Source: Legionella donaldsonii
Lineage (GTDB): Bacteria > Pseudomonadota > Gammaproteobacteria > Legionellales > Legionellaceae
DNA: 64,000 bases
NCBI RefSeq assembly: GCF_900452385.1
Contig: NZ_UGOA01000001.1
Coordinates: forward strand, 815,501 to 879,500
Direction: 5' to 3'
The position numbers and the translations under genes were made by a program. Positions 7,765-17,588 of this stretch are shown piece by piece (position 1 is the first letter of the stretch; each line of letters starts with the position of its first letter). The notes below the pieces were generated by a model. That model was not told where the DNA came from, did not search any database, and was given only the letters and a program-made list of their open reading frames with translations.

Positions 7765-8646
7765 ATGTATAACCAGGGGCAGGTATCCTGTTTTTTAAAA
7801 GTGGCTGAGTTGGCTAGTTTCTCTCTTGCAGCCCAGACCTTACATTTGACTGTAACAGCTGTCAGTAAACAAATTAAAAATTTAGAGCAGGCAATTGGTG
7901 AACAATTGTTCTTACGGACTACTCGTCGTGTCTATCTTACCGAGTTTGGCCACCTATTTTATGAGCGATGTAAGGCAATTGAAGAACAAATCCAGGCTGT
8001 TAATCAATTTATCGAATCAAACCGAGAGGAGCCGCAAGGAGAATTAAGGGTCTTGGTTTCAACGATTACTGCCAAAGAATGGGTGTTACAGCATTTGCCA
8101 GCGTTTATCAAGGCTTACCCATTGCTTCATCTGGAGTTACTTTTTTCAGAACAGGATGATGAATTGGCTCGGACTGACATCGATATTATGGTAGGGTTTC
8201 CGGTTATTCCGCCGGCAACAGAAACACTGAAATACCGTAAAATGTTTAGTGTGAATAATATCCTCTGTGCTTCCAAAGAATTTGCTGCCCGTTATGGCTT
8301 GCCAAAGGATGCAGAGGAATTACCGCACTTTAGGATCATCTCACATAGCCTGCGTAAACCGGCTCACTTTTTACCACTTGCTGATGGGGGGCAATTACAT
8401 TGTGCGAAACCTATTCTTTACATGGATAATTTTGAGGCATTAAATCAAGCCTGTCTGGCCGGGGTCGGTTTGTTTTTGACGGGGGATATCTTGGTGAAAT
8501 CCTGGTTGGATAGTGGTGATTTAGTCCCGGTGTTAGCGCAATATGTTTTTCGTCATTATGAAATTTTCATGTTTTACCGTGCTTATGATTTTGAATTACC
8601 AAAGATTCGTGCTTTTGTCGATTTTTTTACCGCTAAACTCGCCTGA
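7765..8646 (+). CDS. LysR-family transcriptional regulator
   Basis: This 293-residue protein has the standard LysR layout. A winged helix-turn-helix covers about residues 1-60 (FLKVAELASFSLAAQTLHLTVTAVSKQIKNLE), followed by a linker helix and a periplasmic-binding-like effector domain starting near LRVLVSTITAKEWV. It belongs to the group close to DsdC/CrgA-type regulators of small operons. The ligand is unknown. The divergent VOC gene and the operator at 7729 make it a likely local regulator. Confidence 0.88.
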   Translation: MYNQGQVSCFLKVAELASFSLAAQTLHLTVTAVSKQIKNLEQAIGEQLFLRTTRRVYLTEFGHLFYERCKAIEEQIQAVNQFIESNREEPQGELRVLVSTITAKEWVLQHLPAFIKAYPLLHLELLFSEQDDELARTDIDIMVGFPVIPPATETLKYRKMFSVNNILCASKEFAARYGLPKDAEELPHFRIISHSLRKPAHFLPLADGGQLHCAKPILYMDNFEALNQACLAGVGLFLTGDILVKSWLDSGDLVPVLAQYVFRHYEIFMFYRAYDFELPKIRAFVDFFTAKLA

Positions 8647-8769
8647 TTATTTCTGTTTTAGGGTTAACAGGTTTAATTGCCATGGATTTCCTTTGATATT
8701 GCCAATAGACTTTGCAACTGGTACGAAAAAGCGCATAATAGCTGCTTTTTGACGAGTGAAAAAAGTGTT

Positions 8770-10530
8770 ATGAAACAAACCGTCGAACAATTGCTCACCC
8801 AGGCGCTTACAACGCTCAAAGAATCAACTGTTATTCCGCAAGATGTTGAAGTAGACATCAAAGTTGAGCGCGCTAAAGAGAGTAGTCATGGTGATTTTGC
8901 GACGAATTTAGCTATGATGTTGGCCAAGCCATGTCGCCGGGCGCCCCGTCAATTAGCTGAATTAATCATCAATCATTTACCTTCCCATTCAGCTGTAGAG
9001 CGAGTTGAGATAGCGGGTCCCGGATTTATTAATTTTTTCATGCGTAATGAAGCACGCAGCCAAATTATTGCTCATATACTTAGAGAAGGCGAGCGGTTCG
9101 GTCGTAGTGATTTTGGGCAAGGAAAGAAAGTTATTCTGGAGTTTGTCTCGGCAAATCCAACTGGTCCTCTGCATGTTGGTCATGGCCGTGGTGCTGCTTT
9201 TGGTGCAACATTGGCAAATCTATTAGTGGCTGCAGGTTTTGCGGTGAGTAGTGAATATTATGTGAATGATGCTGGCCGTCAAATGAATATTCTTGCTGCA
9301 AGTGTTTGGCTGCGTTATTTGAGTCTGGCTGGTGAGGGAATCGTTTTTCCTGCTAATGGTTATCGTGGTGATTATGTCGTCACTATTGCCCAGGACGCTT
9401 TAAACCAATACGGCCATGATTTTGTACATCCCTGGTCTGTGGTGCAAGAGGGCTTGCCTGCTGATGAGCCACAAGGGGGGGATAAAGAAGTCTATATTGA
9501 TGCCATGATTGTTCGAGCGCGTACTCTGCTCGGTGAAAAGGGCTTTAAATTGTTCCACAAGTTGGCTTTGGATTCGGTACTCGATGATATTAAAGATGAT
9601 TTGGCAGGTTTTGGTGTTAATTATGATTACTGGTTTTCAGAACAATCATTACTGGATGGCGGAGCAATTGATAAAGGGATCCAGGCATTAAAAGACGCTG
9701 GCCATACTTACGAAAAAGAAGGCGCTTTATGGTTCCGTGCAACTGATTTTGGCGATGAGAAAGATCGTGTGTTGGTCCGTGCAAATGGGCATACCACCTA
9801 TTTTGCTTCGGATGTAGCTTATCACTGGGATAAGTATGCTCGAGGTTTTGAACGCGTTATCGATATTTTTGGTGCTGATCATCACGGCTATGTAACGCGA
9901 GTCAGGGCAGCGGTAACGGCTTTGGGTCATGACCAAAATGCCTTGGATGTTTTATTGGTACAATTCGCGATTCTTTATCGTAGTAGTGAACGAGTCCAAA
10001 TGTCTACTCGAAGTGGTTCTTTCGTGACTCTGCGAGAACTACGTGAAGAAGTTGGCAATGATGCTGCTCGTTTCTTCTATGTTATGCGTAAACCAGAGCA
10101 ACATATGGATTTTGATTTGGATTTGGCTAAGTCTGAATCAAATGATAATCCTGTTTATTACATTCAATATGCTCATGCACGTATTAGTTCAGTGTTGCGG
10201 CAATTACAAGAGCGTGGTTTGCAATGGGATGAGGAAAAGGGGCTTGCCCATATTGAATTGCTCGTGGAACCACAGGAAGCCGCTCTAATTTCTTTAATAA
10301 ATCGTTACCCGGAAGTAATTGTGGCAGCAGCCAGTGCTTGTGAACCGCATCAGCTTGCCTATTATTTACGGGAGTTAGCGAATGGATTGCATAGCTATTA
10401 CAATGCCGTACAATTATTGTGCGAGCAAGAGGTCTTAAGGAATGCGCGTTTATGCCTTCTAAAAGCAGTACGTCAAATCTTGAGGAATGGCTTGCATTTA
10501 ATTGGTGTATCAACTCCTGAGAGCATGTGA
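8770..10530 (+). CDS. argS: arginyl-tRNA synthetase
   Basis: ArgRS charges tRNA-Arg with arginine. The 586-residue protein from the ATG at 8770 has the N-terminal Arg-tRNA-synthetase domain, the class I signature in [17 protein letters not shown], and the second signature in degenerate form, VQMSTRSG, as usual for ArgRS. It ends with the DALR anticodon-binding domain ([17 protein letters not shown]). A 31-residue N-terminal extension from an upstream in-frame ATG at 8677 would cross the intergenic region and is rejected. The stop overlaps the start of the next gene by one base. Confidence 0.97.
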   Translation: MKQTVEQLLTQALTTLKESTVIPQDVEVDIKVERAKESSHGDFATNLAMMLAKPCRRAPRQLAELIINHLPSHSAVERVEIAGPGFINFFMRNEARSQIIAHILREGERFGRSDFGQGKKVILEFVSANPTGPLHVGHGRGAAFGATLANLLVAAGFAVSSEYYVNDAGRQMNILAASVWLRYLSLAGEGIVFPANGYRGDYVVTIAQDALNQYGHDFVHPWSVVQEGLPADEPQGGDKEVYIDAMIVRARTLLGEKGFKLFHKLALDSVLDDIKDDLAGFGVNYDYWFSEQSLLDGGAIDKGIQALKDAGHTYEKEGALWFRATDFGDEKDRVLVRANGHTTYFASDVAYHWDKYARGFERVIDIFGADHHGYVTRVRAAVTALGHDQNALDVLLVQFAILYRSSERVQMSTRSGSFVTLRELREEVGNDAARFFYVMRKPEQHMDFDLDLAKSESNDNPVYYIQYAHARISSVLRQLQERGLQWDEEKGLAHIELLVEPQEAALISLINRYPEVIVAAASACEPHQLAYYLRELANGLHSYYNAVQLLCEQEVLRNARLCLLKAVRQILRNGLHLIGVSTPESM

Positions 10531-11216
10531 TGGCAAAGGATTACGGAAGAAGGCCGAGTAGGCAAAGGAGTAGTGCCCCTAAGCAAGTATTTTGGGTGCT
10601 AGCTTCTTTTGTAGGTGGTTATTTGGCAGCGACAGTGTTTGATTTTACCAGCTTAACTACATGGATTAATACGCAGGTATTAGGACAGCAAAATGAGCAA
10701 AAAAATACGGCACAAGTCGTTGCAAAACCCAATGAAATGCCAAAGCCAAAATTTGAGTTTTATACCTTACTAGCTAAAGATCGCAGCGCACCTGCACAGG
10801 TAACCCATCAGGTTAATCCTGCTACGATAGCGGCGCAAACAAAAGTTGTAGTTTCACCTTCATCACCTGCAGCCTCTGTTTCGATTACTCCTACGCCACC
10901 CGCTGCAAATCAGCAAGCGCAGACCTCTGCTGTCGTTGCAGAAAGTAAACCTATAACAGTCGCTAATACCAGTAGCAAAGAGTCTTATTTGCTGCAGCTT
11001 GCTTCTTTCAAAAATAAGCAGGAGGCTGAACGTTTGAAAGCGGCTCTGACTTTGAAGGGCTTTGATGTTCACGTTGCGATGTCTTCTCAGCAGCAGGGCA
11101 ATTGGTTTAGGGTAGTTCTCGGACCTTTTCATTCACGAGGAGATGCTGAAAAAGCACGGATAGCCGTAGCACGGAGAGAGCGTATTACAGGGATGATTCG
11201 GAAAATGGATGCCTAG
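10530..11216 (+). CDS. SPOR-domain, FtsN-like cell-division protein
   Basis: This 228-residue bitopic membrane protein has a short basic cytoplasmic tail (AKDYGRRPSRQRSS), one membrane helix (VFWVLASFVGGYLAATVF), and a low-complexity Pro/Ala/Thr linker. A C-terminal SPOR domain covers about residues 150-225 (SYLLQLASFKNKQEAERL to WFRVVLGPF). SPOR domains bind denuded septal peptidoglycan. The argS-SPOR gene order and this architecture are typical of FtsN-type proteins in gammaproteobacteria. Its ATG overlaps the argS stop (TGATG), so translation is coupled. A GTG at 10527 is in frame but unnecessary. Confidence 0.87.
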   Translation: MAKDYGRRPSRQRSSAPKQVFWVLASFVGGYLAATVFDFTSLTTWINTQVLGQQNEQKNTAQVVAKPNEMPKPKFEFYTLLAKDRSAPAQVTHQVNPATIAAQTKVVVSPSSPAASVSITPTPPAANQQAQTSAVVAESKPITVANTSSKESYLLQLASFKNKQEAERLKAALTLKGFDVHVAMSSQQQGNWFRVVLGPFHSRGDAEKARIAVARRERITGMIRKMDA

Positions 11217-11360
11217 GAGAATAAAGAAATTTCTTCAGTGGTTGCTTTAGTGAAGCTGGGGAACGAAACGATACGTCATGATAGTCGAATTTCGGAAGAA
11301 GTGAGTTCCAACACACACAGGAAGTCAAGGTAATGCTTACTTGATGCCTTTACCTCTGCC

Positions 11361-11397
11361 ATCGTTGAAAGGAAGTTAGAATATTAGACTCAACGAT
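11361..11397 (+). promoter_or_regulatory. 8-bp inverted repeat ahead of the P-type ATPase gene
   Basis: ATCGTTGA (11361-11368) and TCAACGAT (11390-11397) are perfect complements separated by 21 nt, about 40 bp upstream of the ATPase start. The repeat could be an operator or an mRNA hairpin. It does not match the metal-sensor operators I know (CueR, MerR-type). Confidence 0.35.
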
Positions 11398-11437
11398 AAT
11401 TCTTGCAAAGGCGTGCATCACGACAGGAATTTAACTT

Positions 11438-14422
11438 ATGCCAAAAAATATAATATTTCAGGGTTCTTTTTTAGTGTCTGGGATTATGTGTCACGGAGGG
11501 TGTGGTTTTGCAGTGCAAGATGCACTCAGTGATTTGAGTGGCACTGACTTATTACCGTCTGACGCTGCAATCGATTCTATTGATGCCCAACCGCGGTTAG
11601 GTACTCAGGAAATATTTGTAACGATTCGAAGTGGAGAAGACGGGTTTAACCAGGATGGTAAACATAATCAAGCTATTCTCGATATCCTCAAAAAAAAAAT
11701 AACCTCAATTGAATTTCACGACTTTGAAATCATTGATGAAAAAAATCTGGAGTCAGAAAATCAATCAAAGTGGCCTAACCGGATCAATATTTTAATTAAT
11801 TTAGTCGCCATGTTTGGTATTTTTATTTTATCACTCGCTTATCCCCCCTCATTATTTTTAACAGTTATTTTAACAGCAGTTACTACTTTAACTACCGCTT
11901 ATACGGGGAGAAATTATCTATCCACCTTTTTACATAACCTGCGTAATAAAAATATTAATGATATGTCTTCGACGGTTAGTCTCGGTTGGCTATTGTCTTT
12001 GATTCATACCCTCTATCATTCGATTACCATGCCTCTGGCAAGTAGTTTTTCGATGGTATTCATGAGTTTCATTATGCCGGTAATGCTGATAGCAATGGTC
12101 AATGGTATGGATGAAATTAAACGTTTGGTTTTACAAAAATCAAAGACAATGCATTTAAAAGGTGTGAAATCATTATTTCCCCAAATGGCAGAACAATACT
12201 CTTGTTATCAACTTTCTGAAGAGGAGCAGGAAAAATTAAAGTTGTTAATGGGAACACGGTCTGCGGATATTGATGTTGAAGAGTTTTTAATTCCCACACA
12301 GGGCATGTTGGGTAATGATAGAGTAATGCAGCCCAAACAATCATTAAAAAAAGGCATGCTTATCCAAGTGAACGTTGGTGACTGTTTCCCAGTAGATTGT
12401 ACCCTGATACAGGGGAGTACTCTGGTTGATGCGTCGTTATTAACAGGCGAGCCACAACAGCCTAAACAACGGATGGAGATGATTCCGGCTGGTGCAGTTA
12501 ATCTTGGTCAAACAGTGACTGTGTATGTGGAGAATGATTCTTATAATAGTACCGTTAATAAATTATTATTTCGTTCGAATCGAGCGCCCAAAGCGAGTGC
12601 TACCATAGCTGACTCTTCTAAATTTACCTCGCTTTATATAAGCCTGATTATTGTAAGTATTGTTGCCTCAGCCGTTACGCCGCTTGCTTTGGGAATATTC
12701 ACTGTTCCGTTAGTATTAAAAAATATTACAGGTATTTTATTTGCTGTTTGCCCTTGCACTATTGCTATTGCGCATCAGTTGCCGCAGTTGCTGAGTATCT
12801 ATCAGCGCAATAATAAGAATATCTTATTGCGGAATGAAAATTTGAACACGGAGGAAATTCATACCGTTGTATTTGATAAAACAGGCACGCTTACAACAGG
12901 TAAAAGCCAGGTGGAGTCCTATGTAGGGCTTAACGACTCCACCTGGCAACGAATTCATTTATTAGAAAAAAATCATGGTGCGGGACATCCACTTGCTAAT
13001 GCAATCAACCGTTTTTATGAAGACAAGATTGCTAAGAGTATTGTCTTTCAGGATATAAGTGAAGTAGTTCGCGACCCTAAAAATCGTGGTCTGTCAGCGG
13101 TTGTTCAAGGGTTAACAATCCATTTAGGTAATGCGGATTATATGCAGCAATCTGGTGTGGTGTTGTCGGATGAGCATTCGCTTTTGATTGAAAGTAAATC
13201 AGCTCAAGGTTATACGCCAGTTTATGTGGCTGAAAATAGGGATTATAAAGGAGTCATTTTCATACAACATGAGCCAAGAAATGATATTTTAGAAGCGCTG
13301 AAGCGCCTAAAGAAAGAAGGTAAAACGCTAATCATGCTTACTGGTGATAATCCCGCGTCGGCAAGGGCATTTAACCAACAATTATCGGCAAAGGCCTATC
13401 CAGATAGTGAAGAAACCATTTTTGAGCCAAAAAATATTCATGCTGAGCAACAGCCAAATATGAAGGAAGCTTTTTTGCGGGAATTAATGAAAACCTTTGA
13501 GCCTGTTCCTGCACCTAAAAAAGAAGGTTGGTCTGCTAGCAAAGACGCATTTTTAAGAAAACTAAGAAGTAGTTGGGCGGGTGTGAAGCCTGTCGAACCT
13601 AAAAAAACTCGAGGGGGTGTTTGGTTTGTCGGTGATGGTTTAAATGACGCGCCTTGCGCCCGAATTGTGACAGAGGAAAACGGGGTCAGTTGTGCGATGA
13701 ACTCCACTGACAAGGCTGCTTTTTTTACCGATATTTGCTTGAATGGTTCATTAGCTTATCTATTTGAACACCATAGATTGGATCGTTTTTTTCAAAAAAA
13801 TATTCGTCAAAATCAAGGACTATTAGTTTTTAGTGCCATTGCTTTTTTAGCGTTTATTATTAGTTTTTCAATAGCAGGCATGGGTGTTTCTCCTTTGATC
13901 CCGATGTTGATTATGATGTCAACGACTGGATTTACTTTGCTCAACTGTTACCGTGTAAAACTCTCAGTTGATGATGCACTTGATAAACGCCGTTCATGGC
14001 TGAGAGAATTTCTTGTTGCAGATGCTTCTGTTGGATTAGGGGCTGGTGCAAGTACACTATTAATTGTTGGTCTGCTCATCTCAACTATTATGTCAAAAGG
14101 ATTGGGATTATCTGCATTGACTGCAGGAAGTTTGGCTGCGATCGGCTTTGCCTCTGCTTTATCAGGAGGTCTAATATTGACTTTGTTCATTTTGACAGCG
14201 GTTAGCTACCTAATCGTTGACCAATTTAATCCAACGACTGGAGACGGCGCTATAAGCCAAAGTGAGCCTTCAAGACTCGCAAAACAGGAGATTACTCACC
14301 AATCCACAAATCCTCCTGCGAAGAAGGACGAGGTTTTTTATAGAAGGCTTTTTTCGTTTTCTAAGCCATCTGATGAAAGGAGAGTGGCCACACCCTCCAC
14401 ACAACCATTCAACTCTATTTAA
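11438..14422 (+). CDS. P1B-type (copper-like) ATPase with divergent N-terminus, repeat insertion and extra C-terminal helices
   Basis: This 994-residue membrane protein has the core motifs of P-type ATPases: TGEP (336-339) in the actuator domain, CPC (438-440) in the ion-conducting helix, DKTGT with phosphorylated Asp480, HP (517-518) in the nucleotide domain, and GDGLND (732-737). CPC plus HP points to soft-metal transport. The N-terminal metal-binding-like domain has CHGGC (Cys18, Cys22), a CxxxC instead of CxxC. The region between TGD (635) and GDGLND is about 45 residues longer than in CopA. It holds two related segments, MKEAFLRELMKTFEPVPAPK and SKDAFLRKLRSSWAGVKPVE. After the usual last helix come two further hydrophobic segments and a polar tail. 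The substrate is unproven. Confidence 0.85.
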   Translation: MPKNIIFQGSFLVSGIMCHGGCGFAVQDALSDLSGTDLLPSDAAIDSIDAQPRLGTQEIFVTIRSGEDGFNQDGKHNQAILDILKKKITSIEFHDFEIIDEKNLESENQSKWPNRINILINLVAMFGIFILSLAYPPSLFLTVILTAVTTLTTAYTGRNYLSTFLHNLRNKNINDMSSTVSLGWLLSLIHTLYHSITMPLASSFSMVFMSFIMPVMLIAMVNGMDEIKRLVLQKSKTMHLKGVKSLFPQMAEQYSCYQLSEEEQEKLKLLMGTRSADIDVEEFLIPTQGMLGNDRVMQPKQSLKKGMLIQVNVGDCFPVDCTLIQGSTLVDASLLTGEPQQPKQRMEMIPAGAVNLGQTVTVYVENDSYNSTVNKLLFRSNRAPKASATIADSSKFTSLYISLIIVSIVASAVTPLALGIFTVPLVLKNITGILFAVCPCTIAIAHQLPQLLSIYQRNNKNILLRNENLNTEEIHTVVFDKTGTLTTGKSQVESYVGLNDSTWQRIHLLEKNHGAGHPLANAINRFYEDKIAKSIVFQDISEVVRDPKNRGLSAVVQGLTIHLGNADYMQQSGVVLSDEHSLLIESKSAQGYTPVYVAENRDYKGVIFIQHEPRNDILEALKRLKKEGKTLIMLTGDNPASARAFNQQLSAKAYPDSEETIFEPKNIHAEQQPNMKEAFLRELMKTFEPVPAPKKEGWSASKDAFLRKLRSSWAGVKPVEPKKTRGGVWFVGDGLNDAPCARIVTEENGVSCAMNSTDKAAFFTDICLNGSLAYLFEHHRLDRFFQKNIRQNQGLLVFSAIAFLAFIISFSIAGMGVSPLIPMLIMMSTTGFTLLNCYRVKLSVDDALDKRRSWLREFLVADASVGLGAGASTLLIVGLLISTIMSKGLGLSALTAGSLAAIGFASALSGGLILTLFILTAVSYLIVDQFNPTTGDGAISQSEPSRLAKQEITHQSTNPPAKKDEVFYRRLFSFSKPSDERRVATPSTQPFNSI

Positions 14423-14757
14423 CGAGTTACAGTCACCCGAATATCGCGAGCATTTTTTATTGCTTGCGGTTTACTAATGCTAATGGTTAGCTGTGGTAGG
14501 TTATACTCATTTTTAATTAATCGGGCAATTTGGTCAGCGACTGTTTCGATCAGATGAAAGGAGTTTGTTTCCACATAGTTGGTGACTTGTTGGCATAGTT
14601 TGGCGTAATCGATAGTATTCGCTAAATTATCTTCACAATGAGTAAAGTCGGCTGGAATAGTAATATCGATTAATAAAGGTTGGCAAATTCGCTGTTCCCA
14701 ATCATAGACGCCAATGCGGGCGGCTACCGTGAGACCCTGGATATGAAGACTGTCCAT
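14419..14757 (-). CDS. folB: dihydroneopterin aldolase
   Basis: FolB converts 7,8-dihydroneopterin to 6-hydroxymethyl-dihydropterin and glycolaldehyde in folate synthesis. The 112-residue protein from the ATG at 14757 starts MDSLHIQGLTVAARIGVYDWEQ. It has the family's IDYAKLCQQV and FHLIETVADQIA segments and ends in the KPQAIKNARDIRVTVTR strand. An in-frame ATG at 14820 adds 21 residues before the conserved beginning and is not preferred. The 3' end overlaps the convergent ATPase gene by 4 bases. Confidence 0.93.
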   Translation of the reverse strand: MDSLHIQGLTVAARIGVYDWEQRICQPLLIDITIPADFTHCEDNLANTIDYAKLCQQVTNYVETNSFHLIETVADQIARLIKNEYNLPQLTISISKPQAIKNARDIRVTVTR

Positions 14758-14953
14758 AAGCAAACTTAAGCAGAAAGAAGTTTTGCTAGCATAGCAAGGG
14801 AGCGTTTTAGGGGCAATCATTTATGGATATGAATATTTTTATAAAAACAAAGCGTTAATCTGTTTGCTTGAATTAGCAAGACTGAATGAATAGACTAAAT
14901 GCCATTGAAACGATGGCAATATAACGATGCCAGTAGTTAATTAACAAAAATTG

Positions 14954-15805
14954 ATGACCTCTATTTATAGCCCTGAAATGCAGCAACAACTCAAAGATAG
15001 CCTGGAATTATTGAAAATGATTTTAGGAGCTGATCTTTTGGGCGTTTATCTGTATGGTTCCTCCCTGGTGGGCGGACTGCAAAAATATAGCGACATTGAC
15101 TTATTCGTTGTCACCAAGCGCGCAACAACCTCAGAGGAAAAAGCCAGATTAATTGCTGATCTTCTTCAAATCTCTGGTATTTATATGAAAGGTTCAAAGT
15201 TACCTATTGAAATGACCCTTGTTGAGAAGACAGCGATTAACCCTTGGCGGTATCCCCCTCACTTTGATTTTCAATATGGGGATTGGTTACGCCAATCCTT
15301 TGAGAAGGGCATCATTGAACCTTGGCTGACTCATGAAATGCCTGATCTTGCGCTAATTGTTACGCAAGTGTTATTAAAGAGCCAAATTTTATTGGGGTTA
15401 GAGCCTGAGCGGCTATTGGCACCAGTGCCATACCATGATTTTATAAAAGCGATGCTTCATGATTTAAATAGACTTGCCATGGATCTTGAGCATGATACGC
15501 GAAATGTCCTACTTACTTATGCGCGAATCTGGAGTACTTTGGAAACCAATGCGATAAGATCTAAACCTGCGGCGGCGGACTGGGTAATGAATCATTTACC
15601 TGAAGTATATCAACCGGTGATGCAGCGGGCCAAATCAATTTGTATTGGTATAGAAACTGAATATTGGGACGATGTAAAAATCCTTATAAAGTCTTGCGCA
15701 GATTTTATGGCAAATAAAATCAATGAACAGGCTTCATTGATTAATTTTGATGATTCCAAGTTAATAAAACTTGTTGGGGAACCATTGTCAGGAGAGCCCT
15801 TGTAG
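14954..15805 (+). CDS. AadA-like aminoglycoside nucleotidyltransferase
   Basis: This 283-residue protein is of the ANT(3'')/ANT(9) type. The nucleotidyltransferase core shows LYGSSLVGGLQKYSDIDLFV, with the GS motif and the two metal-binding aspartates of DID. A C-terminal helical DUF4111-like domain contains the TYARIWSTL segment. Enzymes of this type adenylylate streptomycin or spectinomycin. Chromosomal copies occur in environmental bacteria, and the natural substrate may differ. A TTG at 14951 directly precedes the ATG. No mobile-element or cassette sequence flanks it, so it looks resident. Confidence 0.83.
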   Translation: MTSIYSPEMQQQLKDSLELLKMILGADLLGVYLYGSSLVGGLQKYSDIDLFVVTKRATTSEEKARLIADLLQISGIYMKGSKLPIEMTLVEKTAINPWRYPPHFDFQYGDWLRQSFEKGIIEPWLTHEMPDLALIVTQVLLKSQILLGLEPERLLAPVPYHDFIKAMLHDLNRLAMDLEHDTRNVLLTYARIWSTLETNAIRSKPAAADWVMNHLPEVYQPVMQRAKSICIGIETEYWDDVKILIKSCADFMANKINEQASLINFDDSKLIKLVGEPLSGEPL

Positions 15806-15816
15806 ATGACGTGCAG

Positions 15817-17469
15817 TTACGATCCTAAAACCATTCCATCAGAAGGTTGTTGGGTATTTAAGGCACTGGTTCCCGGCTGTGGCATAAATCTGCAAGTCTT
15901 GATATGACTGGATGAGAGAGGAGGATTCTCACGCCAAGCACCTAAAGAAGTTTGTTCCTCTGTCAGCTTAGTGGATGGGGCAACTGGATTGACTGTTGTA
16001 GTGATTAAGTGATCCATCATTGAGCGCGCTGCTTCTTCTTCCAGAGGCGATGTTACCACTGCAGTGCTTTTAGCAGTTGGCTGTTCGAGTTTTGGAGAAT
16101 AGATAAAACTTAACAATCTTAATTTGGCAACCAGCCAAATGGCAGAGAAATAACCTAATTCCTTATACCCATGATTAGCAGGATCTTGACGTGTTGCTGC
16201 ATATTGCCCAGCACTTAATAGGTCTACTTGGCTTATATTCGCTCGATAATAAACTTTGCCATCTACTCCGTGTATCAATAGGGGTTGAGGCTGCGATTCC
16301 TTGTAATTCACCTCAGGCAGGAACGCAAGGCCACCGTATTGGGATGGTTGCGGTTTTTTGCCGCCTAACAAGCGTCTCGTAATATCACCGAGTGAATTAT
16401 CCATGCCATTAATGAGTTGGTTGCTATCTTCATCGTTTGAGCGTTCAAAATAGGTCCCATCACCGTATGCTTGATCTTCACTAGGGTTAACACCAAAAAC
16501 GGTATCAGCTCCATAGTGTTTATAGCCTTTGGGTTGAAACGGATTTAAGACGTTTAATCCAAAGGTATTATCTTCATTGTGCATATTGTTGATGAGAATA
16601 GATCCCCAATTACCAAATTGTGCAGGCATAATTTGGCGCAACAAACCTATGCGGCTTAGATGTCCGCCAGCAAAGTGATCAGAATAAAAATGCATGGTAA
16701 ACAGATCTTGCCCAACAGCCAGTGCATGGTAACGATAATACAATTCGTTGTAGAGCGTCTTATTGTCCAGTGAGGCTTTATAACCATAAGCAGTCGGATT
16801 TTGACCTATTGCTTCTGCAACACGTCCTGCTTCGCTAAGTATCCCGGGCTCAATTTCACTGAGATCGCCCTCAGTAGCCAAGAGTTTAAACGCGTAAGCC
16901 AGCTCAGTAGAATGGAGTGCTTCTGTGTGGCCAACCATGTAGGCTCGAGTTGACCAGGGAGCAAAATGAGCTTCGTTCAATGTTAGTTTTTTATTGTAAC
17001 CATTAACGCGAAATGCATAGACCAGTTGTTGAAAAATGCTATTCAACGAGGGGAAAAAAGGAATATAGGTTCTTTCTTCAATAGCATAAATCTGTTGGAT
17101 ATCCGCTTTCCGGAGAGTTGGGGAAGCTAAATCACCATAGGCCTGAAGATAAACATCGTTCTCTTTGGGGCTGACAGGCAAGTTGAATAAGGCTTCATTA
17201 TCTTTTTTTACATGACCTGTTAAAGGGGGAAGTTGTAAATCCAGACCCCAACCTGCTTTGGTGTAATAATCTCCAGCCAACGCAACAATATCACCGGCTT
17301 CTAATGCAAATTCTAACGGAACAGGTATGCCATTAACGAGCCGCATCATGCGGACATGCAAATTATTGTTATCGCTCTCAGATAGGCCTTCACTTCCCTT
17401 TAAATAAGGGTTGCCCAGGGTCATTATGCGAATTTTATTACCGGCATTACGGTGTTCATTGGTTTCCAT
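15817..17469 (-). CDS. PlcC/CegC1-like zinc metallophospholipase C, Dot/Icm effector candidate
   Basis: This 550-residue protein has no signal peptide. It resembles the Pseudomonas fluorescens-type phosphatidylcholine phospholipase C family, which includes Legionella PlcA, PlcB and PlcC. Supporting segments are GDIVALAGDYY (60-70), a central helical region with His181 and the Glu-rich stretch, HFYSDHFAGGH (260-270) and MHNEDNTFG (296-304). Together they supply the His/Asp set expected for a zinc site. The C-terminal 100 residues are low in structure and carry a Glu-rich patch (SPLEEEAARS), a feature of many Dot/Icm substrates. A PmrA-type promoter precedes it. The family call comes from motif memory, not alignment. 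Confidence 0.68.
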   Translation of the reverse strand: METNEHRNAGNKIRIMTLGNPYLKGSEGLSESDNNNLHVRMMRLVNGIPVPLEFALEAGDIVALAGDYYTKAGWGLDLQLPPLTGHVKKDNEALFNLPVSPKENDVYLQAYGDLASPTLRKADIQQIYAIEERTYIPFFPSLNSIFQQLVYAFRVNGYNKKLTLNEAHFAPWSTRAYMVGHTEALHSTELAYAFKLLATEGDLSEIEPGILSEAGRVAEAIGQNPTAYGYKASLDNKTLYNELYYRYHALAVGQDLFTMHFYSDHFAGGHLSRIGLLRQIMPAQFGNWGSILINNMHNEDNTFGLNVLNPFQPKGYKHYGADTVFGVNPSEDQAYGDGTYFERSNDEDSNQLINGMDNSLGDITRRLLGGKKPQPSQYGGLAFLPEVNYKESQPQPLLIHGVDGKVYYRANISQVDLLSAGQYAATRQDPANHGYKELGYFSAIWLVAKLRLLSFIYSPKLEQPTAKSTAVVTSPLEEEAARSMMDHLITTTVNPVAPSTKLTEEQTSLGAWRENPPLSSSHIKTCRFMPQPGTSALNTQQPSDGMVLGS

Positions 17470-17497
17470 GCGTGTTCCACAACAAATGTCTTGCCTA

Positions 17498-17530
17498 ATT
17501 TTAACGTCTAAAAGTTAAGGTAACCTTAAG
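17498..17530 (-). promoter_or_regulatory. PmrA-type tandem box and -10 element
   Basis: On the minus strand, CTTAAGGTT (17530-17522) and CTTAACTTT (17519-17511) repeat at an 11-bp period. After 7 nt comes TAAAAT (17503-17498). The geometry is identical to 3738-3770 and 47242-47274. The predicted transcript begins about 20 nt before the phospholipase-like start at 17469. Confidence 0.62.
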
Positions 17531-17588
17531 CTGGAAAGCTAAAACAGTGCTAAAATTGATAATTCTACTAATAAAAAAATGGTTGTTT

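Noticed and set aside
14954-15805. Recently acquired resistance cassette
   Set aside because: No attC site, integrase or insertion sequence flanks the AadA-like gene, and it sits among resident genes.
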